A stretch of DNA of 8,089 bases from an uncultured Clostridia bacterium (GTDB lineage: Bacteria > Bacillota > Clostridia > Oscillospirales > Ruminococcaceae), in contig CAMEPN010000069.1 of assembly GCA_945931735.1 (NCBI GenBank), positions 1-8,089 of the forward strand. The letters run 5' to 3'. The position numbers were made by a program, and so were the translations under genes. Shown piece after piece: positions 4,565 to 8,089 of this stretch. Within the stretch, counting starts at the first letter, position 1, and each line of letters starts with the position of its first letter. The notes under the pieces were generated by a model. That model did not search any database and was not told the origin of the DNA. It worked only from the letters and a program-made list of their open reading frames with translations.

Positions 4565-7162
4565 TTATTTAATTACAGCAAGCGCGCCGTCAACAACGCC
4601 GACCCTTATGGTGTCGCCCTGTTTTACCTTGTCCTCGAGTATTTCTCTTGCGATAAGGGTTTCAAGGTTGCGCTGCATATATCTCTTGAGCGGGCGTGCG
4701 CCGAAGTTCGGGTCGTAGCTCTCGTCGACGATGAGCTGCTTTGCCTCGTCGGTTATTTCAAGGCCGAGCTGCTTGTCTTTCAGACGCTTTGCGAGGTCGG
4801 CGGACTGGAGGTCGATTATGCCGAATATCTCGCTCTTGGTGAGCGGCTTGTAGAATACTATCTCGTCAAGACGGTTAAGGAACTCGGGGCGGAAGCTGCG
4901 CTTGAGCAGCGCGTCGACGTTGTCCCTTGCTTCCTGCGATATCTGTCCGTTCTCGTCAATGCCCTCGAGAATGAACTGCGAGCCGAGGTTGGAGGTCAGT
5001 ATGATTATCGTGTTCTTGAAGTCGACCGTTCTGCCCTGACTGTCGGTAACTCTGCCGTCGTCGAGGATTTGCAGGAGGACGTTGAACACGTCGGGGTGAG
5101 CCTTTTCCACCTCGTCGAACAGTACGACGGAGTAGGGCTTTCTGCGGACTGCCTCGGTGAGCTGACCGCCCTCCTCATAGCCGACATATCCGGGAGGCGC
5201 GCCTATCAGACGGGATACGTTGTGCTTCTCCATATATTCGCTCATGTCGATACGGATAATATTGTGCTCGTCGTCGAACAGCGCTTCCGCGAGCGCCTTT
5301 GCAAGCTCCGTTTTGCCGACGCCCGTCGGGCCGAGGAACAGGAACGAGCCTAACGGCTTTCTCGGGTCGTTTATTCCCGCGCGGGAGCGCATTATCGCCT
5401 CGGTTACGCGGCTGACTGCCTCGTCCTGACCCATTACGCGCTTGTGGAGGGTTTCGCCGAGGTGGAGTATCTTCTCGCGCTCGCCCTCGACCAGCTTGGA
5501 TACGGGGATACCCGTCCAGCGGGCAACAATGCGCGCGATTTCTTCCTCGGTCACCTTGTCGCGGAGGAGCGAGTCAGCCTTTGCCTGCTCGGCGAGCTGT
5601 TCCTCGTGCTCAAGCTCCGCCTGCAATTTCGGGAGCTTTCCGTATTGCAGCTCGGCAGCCTTGTTGAGGTTGTAGTCCAGCTTTGCCTTTTCAATTTCCG
5701 CGTTGGTGGTTTCGATTTCCTTGCGGAGGTCCTGAACCTTTGTTATCGCGGACTTTTCATTCTCCCACTTTGCTTTCATAGCGGAGAAGCTGTCGCGCTT
5801 TTCGGCAAGCTCCTTTCGGATATCCTCGAGGTGCTCCTGCGAGAGCTTGTCTGTTTCCTTTGTGAGAGCGGCTTCCTCTATTTCGAGCTGCATTATGCTT
5901 CGGGATATCTCGTCCAGCTCGGCGGGCATGGAGTCCATTTCCGTCCGTATCATCGCGCACGCTTCGTCGACGAGGTCTATCGCTTTGTCGGGGAGGAAGC
6001 GGTCGGTTATATATCGGTTGGAGAGCACGGCTGCGGAGATGAGCGCGTTGTCGTGTATCTTAACGCCGTGGAACACCTCGTAGCGCTCCTTTAAGCCTCT
6101 GAGGATAGAGATGGTGTCCTCGACGGTAGGTTCGTCGACGAGCACCTTCTGGAAACGGCGCTCGAGGGCGGGGTCTTTTTCTATATACTTGCTGTATTCG
6201 TCGAGGGTGGTCGCGCCTATGCAGTGCAGCTCGCCGCGCGCCAGCATGGGCTTGAGCAGGTTGCCCGCGTCCATTGCGCCGCTGGTCTTGCCTGCGCCGA
6301 CGATGAGGTGAATTTCATCAATGAACAGGATTATCCTGCCCTCGCTCTTCTTAACCTCGTTGAGGACAGCCTTTAAGCGCTCCTCAAACTCGCCCTGATA
6401 CTTCGCGCCCGCGATGAGCGCGCCCATATCGAGGGAGAAAAGCTTTCTGTCCTTGAGGTTGGAGGGGACGTCGCCGCGCACTATTCTCAGCGCAAGTCCC
6501 TCCGCGATAGCGGTCTTGCCGACGCCCGGCTCGCCTATCAGACAGGGGTTATTTTTGGTTTTTCTGGAGAGAATACGGATAACGTTTCGTATCTCGGAAT
6601 CGCGCCCGATAACGGGGTCAAGCTTGTTCTGGCGCGCAAGCTCGACCAGATCCTGACCGTACTTTTTGAGCACATCGTAGGTTTCCTCGGGGTTCTGCGA
6701 GGTGACGCGCTGGTTTCCGCGGATATCGCTAAGCGCCTTAAGGAGCTTGTTCTTGTCCACGCCGAAGCTCTTGAATATCCCCGAAACTCCGCTGTCCGCC
6801 TTTTCGACAAGTGCGAGCAGCAGGTGCTCGACGGAAACATATTCGTCCTTCATGCGCTCTGCCTGCGCCTCGGCTTCGGTGAATACCTTGTCGAGGTCGG
6901 GAGAGATGTATATTTTGCCGACTTCTCTGCCGCTGCCGGTTACGCGCGGCATTCCCTCTATGAATTTAAGTGCGGCAGTCTTTACGCCGTTTGCGTCAAC
7001 GTTCATTCGGGTGAGTATCTGCGGGACAAGTCCGCCCTCGTCGGCGAGCAGCGCGTAAAGCAGGTGCTCCTGCTCAACGCAGTTGTTCTGATAGCTGACG
7101 GACAGATCCTGCGCCGCCTGCACGGCTTCTATTGATTTTTGAGTAAGCTTGTTCGGATTCAT
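4565..7162 (-). CDS. clpB: ATP-dependent protein disaggregase ClpB (Hsp100)
   Basis: A full-length 865-residue Hsp100 chaperone that works with DnaK/DnaJ/GrpE in the cytoplasm to pull polypeptides out of aggregates. Domains in order: Clp N-domain (about 1-145); AAA+ module 1 with Walker A GEPGVGKT (210-217), pore loop AKYQG with Tyr255, Walker B FIDE (280-283) and Arg finger pair 335-336; the long coiled-coil M-domain (about 405-530); AAA+ module 2 with Walker A GPTGVGKT (611-618), pore loop GYVG with Tyr659, Walker B LFDE (681-684), Arg764 and sensor-2 GARPLKR (821-827). The long M-domain, and the absence of an obvious ClpP-binding (L/I/V)GF loop in module 2, separate it from ClpC and ClpA. 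AAAGGAGG lies 7 nt before ATG 7162. A 26-nt gap follows the RHH gene upstream, with no promoter visible in it, so the two are probably cotranscribed. Confidence 0.98.
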   Translation of the reverse strand: MNPNKLTQKSIEAVQAAQDLSVSYQNNCVEQEHLLYALLADEGGLVPQILTRMNVDANGVKTAALKFIEGMPRVTGSGREVGKIYISPDLDKVFTEAEAQAERMKDEYVSVEHLLLALVEKADSGVSGIFKSFGVDKNKLLKALSDIRGNQRVTSQNPEETYDVLKKYGQDLVELARQNKLDPVIGRDSEIRNVIRILSRKTKNNPCLIGEPGVGKTAIAEGLALRIVRGDVPSNLKDRKLFSLDMGALIAGAKYQGEFEERLKAVLNEVKKSEGRIILFIDEIHLIVGAGKTSGAMDAGNLLKPMLARGELHCIGATTLDEYSKYIEKDPALERRFQKVLVDEPTVEDTISILRGLKERYEVFHGVKIHDNALISAAVLSNRYITDRFLPDKAIDLVDEACAMIRTEMDSMPAELDEISRSIMQLEIEEAALTKETDKLSQEHLEDIRKELAEKRDSFSAMKAKWENEKSAITKVQDLRKEIETTNAEIEKAKLDYNLNKAAELQYGKLPKLQAELEHEEQLAEQAKADSLLRDKVTEEEIARIVARWTGIPVSKLVEGEREKILHLGETLHKRVMGQDEAVSRVTEAIMRSRAGINDPRKPLGSFLFLGPTGVGKTELAKALAEALFDDEHNIIRIDMSEYMEKHNVSRLIGAPPGYVGYEEGGQLTEAVRRKPYSVVLFDEVEKAHPDVFNVLLQILDDGRVTDSQGRTVDFKNTIIILTSNLGSQFILEGIDENGQISQEARDNVDALLKRSFRPEFLNRLDEIVFYKPLTKSEIFGIIDLQSADLAKRLKDKQLGLEITDEAKQLIVDESYDPNFGARPLKRYMQRNLETLIAREILEDKVKQGDTIRVGVVDGALAVIK

Positions 7163-7188
7163 AGGATCCCCTCCTTTTTATAGGTCGT

Positions 7189-7842
7189 TTATATGATAAA
7201 GCGCTGTTTTGAAAGCGACGAGCGATAGTTGTCCTCGGCAGCCATGGCGGCTATCTGCGTGTCGGGAAGGTGCGCGAAATATTCCTTCATCGCCGCGTCG
7301 AACATTGCCATGTAGTCCGCCACCGCTTCGCCAAGCTCGTCGTCGGATATCTCGCTGCCGGGCATATTCAGCGTTCGGGTAAATCTGCCGCTGCTTATCG
7401 TGCAGGTAAGATCCTGCGATATCCGCGAGGAAATAAACCGCTGCTCCAGCGCCGTCCAGCAGCGGAAAAAGCCCGTAAGGTCGTCGATAAGCTGCTCGTT
7501 CTGCGTTCGGAACGATACACGAAGCTCGCCCGCCCTGCGCCCCGCGTGGGAATATATCTCGACGGAATAGCGCACGGTCGGTTTGTAGCGGTACTTCAGC
7601 GAGGTCTTTGCGGAGAGTGTGCTGCCCGTGGGCTGTTCGGTCAGGAAGAACCCGTCGGTCATGCTCCTCTGCACCGCGGAGAGTATCTCTTTCATGCGCA
7701 TTTCGGGGGTGGTGTATTCAACTCGCTCCGCGAGAAGCTGGTTGACCATTGCCGAGCGGCTCAGCCCCGCGTTTCTCGCCATGTTGTCCACAGCCTCGAC
7801 AACGCTGTCCGAAAGGACAAGGCTGTAAATGCTTTTATTCAA
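7189..7842 (-). CDS. Ribbon-helix-helix domain protein of unknown function, upstream of clpB
   Basis: A protein of 217 residues from the TTG start. Residues 1-43 look like a ribbon-helix-helix (CopG/Arc-type) unit: a strand KSIYSLVL, helix SDSVVEAVDNMARNAG, the turn LSRS, and helix AMVNQLLAERV. Such domains dimerise and bind DNA through the strand. Residues 83-190 form a separate folded region with beta strands (KPTVRYSVEIY, GELRVSFRTQ) and helices (DDLTGFFRCWTALEQRFI, LGEAVADYMAMFDAAMKEYF); I know no function for it. From memory, similar proteins accompany clpB in related Clostridia, though I could not check this. I choose TTG 7840-7842 because GAGGTGAT, an 8-base match to the 16S tail, sits just upstream. 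The in-frame GTG at 7849-7851 falls inside that ribosome site and would give 220 residues. It is either a regulator of this operon or a structural partner. Confidence 0.85.
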   Translation of the reverse strand: MNKSIYSLVLSDSVVEAVDNMARNAGLSRSAMVNQLLAERVEYTTPEMRMKEILSAVQRSMTDGFFLTEQPTGSTLSAKTSLKYRYKPTVRYSVEIYSHAGRRAGELRVSFRTQNEQLIDDLTGFFRCWTALEQRFISSRISQDLTCTISSGRFTRTLNMPGSEISDDELGEAVADYMAMFDAAMKEYFAHLPDTQIAAMAAEDNYRSSLSKQRFII

Positions 7843-7846
7843 GAGT

Positions 7847-7854
7847 ATCACCTC
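7847..7854 (-). promoter_or_regulatory. Ribosome binding site deciding a TTG start for the RHH gene
   Basis: GAGGTGAT on the minus strand matches eight consecutive positions of the anti-Shine-Dalgarno complement AAAGGAGGTGAT. Its GAGG core lies 8 nt before TTG 7842-7840. The upstream in-frame GTG (7851-7849) is part of this element and has only a distant AGAGGA about 12 nt before it. Confidence 0.7.
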
Positions 7855-7878
7855 AACTTTCGTTCCTCTGTATTAATA

Positions 7879-7907
7879 ATTGTACCACACGTTTATTAAA
7901 TTGTCAA
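7879..7907 (-). promoter_or_regulatory. Sigma-A promoter of the RHH-clpB operon
   Basis: On the minus strand TTGACA (7907-7902), a 17-bp spacer and TACAAT (7884-7879) make an almost perfect housekeeping promoter. Transcription should start near 7872, leaving a leader of about 30 nt. I find no CIRCE element (TTAGCACTC with its inverted copy) and no tandem GGTCAAA CtsR box around it, so the usual Firmicutes heat-shock controls are not visible here. Confidence 0.87.
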
Positions 7908-7921
7908 GCATTTTTAATAAA
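7892..7921. promoter_or_regulatory. Inverted repeat flanking the -35 box of the RHH-clpB promoter
   Basis: TTTATTAAA (7892-7900) and its exact reverse complement TTTAATAAA (7913-7921) are 12 bp apart and bracket the -35 hexamer. Arm centres are 21 bp apart, two helical turns, so a dimeric repressor could sit on one face and block RNA polymerase. The arms are pure A/T, which raises the chance of coincidence. Binding by the RHH product is a hypothesis only. Confidence 0.45.
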
Positions 7922-7982
7922 ATTATTCACAATTTTCTGTTCTTTTATACGCCGAAATTGTTGAAAGCGCAAAAAATCCCCC

Positions 7983-8011
7983 TTGACAAATACCCCCATA
8001 GGGTATATAAT
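7983..8011 (+). promoter_or_regulatory. Sigma-A promoter of the right-edge gene
   Basis: TTGACA (7983-7988), a 17-bp spacer and TATAAT (8006-8011) match the sigma-A consensus at every hexamer position. Transcription should start near 8018, with a leader of about 23 nt. Such a strong core promoter is consistent with the repressor site embedded in it. Confidence 0.9.
7990..8006. promoter_or_regulatory. CsoR-type operator (copper or sulfide-sensing repressor site)
   Basis: ATACCC-CCATA-GGGTAT is an inverted repeat filling most of the promoter spacer and touching the -10 box. On the other strand it reads ATACCCTATGGGGGTAT, one base different from the Bacillus subtilis copZA CsoR operator as I remember it (ATACCCTACGGGGGTAT). 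CsoR-family repressors (CsoR for Cu(I), CstR for persulfide) bind such pseudopalindromes, whose G/C runs are flanked by TA. Sequence alone does not separate the copper from the sulfur sensor. Confidence 0.75.
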
Positions 8012-8040
8012 GAAGAAAAGATTTGAAAGGAGCCGATAAA

Positions 8041-8089
8041 ATGGCGGACGGGAATTGCTGCGAAGAAGAGAAGATATCCTGCAAAAAGA
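8041..8089 (+). CDS. Start of a Cys-rich protein, probably a CsoR-family repressor (partial)
   Basis: Only 16 codons are present, reading MADGNCCEEEKISCKK, from ATG 8041 with AAAGGAG (8026-8032) 8 nt upstream. The window ends before any domain is visible. The CsoR-type operator in its promoter points to copper or sulfur-stress control. A short Cys-containing leader before the helical core is common in clostridial CsoR-like proteins, which usually repress themselves together with a copper ATPase (copA) and chaperone (copZ). A copper exporter or chaperone would fit the operator too. The gene call is firm; the identity is inferred mostly from the operator. Confidence 0.6.
   Translation, partial: MADGNCCEEEKISCKK

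Noticed and set aside
5444..6094. 216-codon open frame on the plus strand inside clpB
   Set aside because: It lies fully antisense to the clpB M-domain and first AAA+ module, has no ribosome site or recognisable domain, and its composition mirrors the clpB codons. It is a shadow frame in GC-rich coding DNA.
7270..7899. 209-codon open frame on the plus strand opposite the RHH gene
   Set aside because: Antisense to a gene with a strong promoter, ribosome site and a recognisable N-terminal domain. The frame is rich in Arg/His/Cys and has no family features.
7855..7982. CIRCE or CtsR heat-shock operator upstream of the clpB operon
   Set aside because: Looked for TTAGCACTC/GAGTGCTAA and tandem GGTCAAA on both strands by eye and found neither. 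Only the A/T inverted repeat at 7892-7921 remains.
1..8089. Mobile element, CRISPR array, tRNA or rRNA
   Set aside because: No transposase or integrase motifs, no regularly spaced repeats, no terminal inverted repeats and no tRNA-like cloverleaf were noticed. The window is accounted for by ordinary operons.

Overview
The window looks like chromosomal DNA of a moderately GC-rich Gram-positive anaerobe of the Clostridia, most likely Oscillospiraceae/Ruminococcaceae. This is an inference from three things: strong AGGAGG-type ribosome binding sites, consensus sigma-A promoters, and the gene families present (YtrA-type GntR regulators with ABC-2 exporters, ClpB, a CsoR-type operator). I see no rRNA, tRNA, CRISPR array, insertion sequence or phage gene. 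Coding density is high.

Layout. (1) 1-619, minus strand: the N-terminal part of an ABC exporter, running off the left edge. It has a near-perfect promoter at 658-686 and probably a TTG start. (2) 620-857: a divergent intergenic region. It also carries the plus-strand promoter of the next operon, whose -10 box sits inside a perfect 15-bp palindrome. (3) 858-4528, plus strand: a compact operon of six genes. In order these are a YtrA-type GntR repressor, a 77-residue uncharacterised protein, an ABC ATPase with altered signature and Q-loop motifs, two six-helix permeases that resemble each other, and a three-helix membrane protein with a predicted extracytoplasmic domain. The last four genes are overlapping or nearly so. 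(4) 4534-4559: a perfect 26-bp hairpin separating this operon from a convergent one; its U-run serves the minus strand. (5) 4565-7842, minus strand: clpB preceded by a gene for a conserved-looking ribbon-helix-helix (RHH) protein, under one consensus promoter (7879-7907). I see no CIRCE or CtsR box there, but an inverted repeat flanks the -35 box. (6) 7983-8089, plus strand: a promoter overlapping a CsoR-type copper-repressor operator, followed by the first 16 codons of a Cys-rich protein that is probably a CsoR-family repressor.

How the genes work together. Region 3 reads as a self-regulated, signal-inducible ABC-2 export or antibiotic-response module like Bacillus ytrABCD, with two extra components (the 77-aa protein and the membrane/extracytoplasmic protein) to which I cannot assign a function. 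Region 5 couples the ClpB disaggregase to a DNA-binding-type protein of unknown role, which is a candidate for a non-standard heat-shock control circuit. These two are the parts most worth following up.
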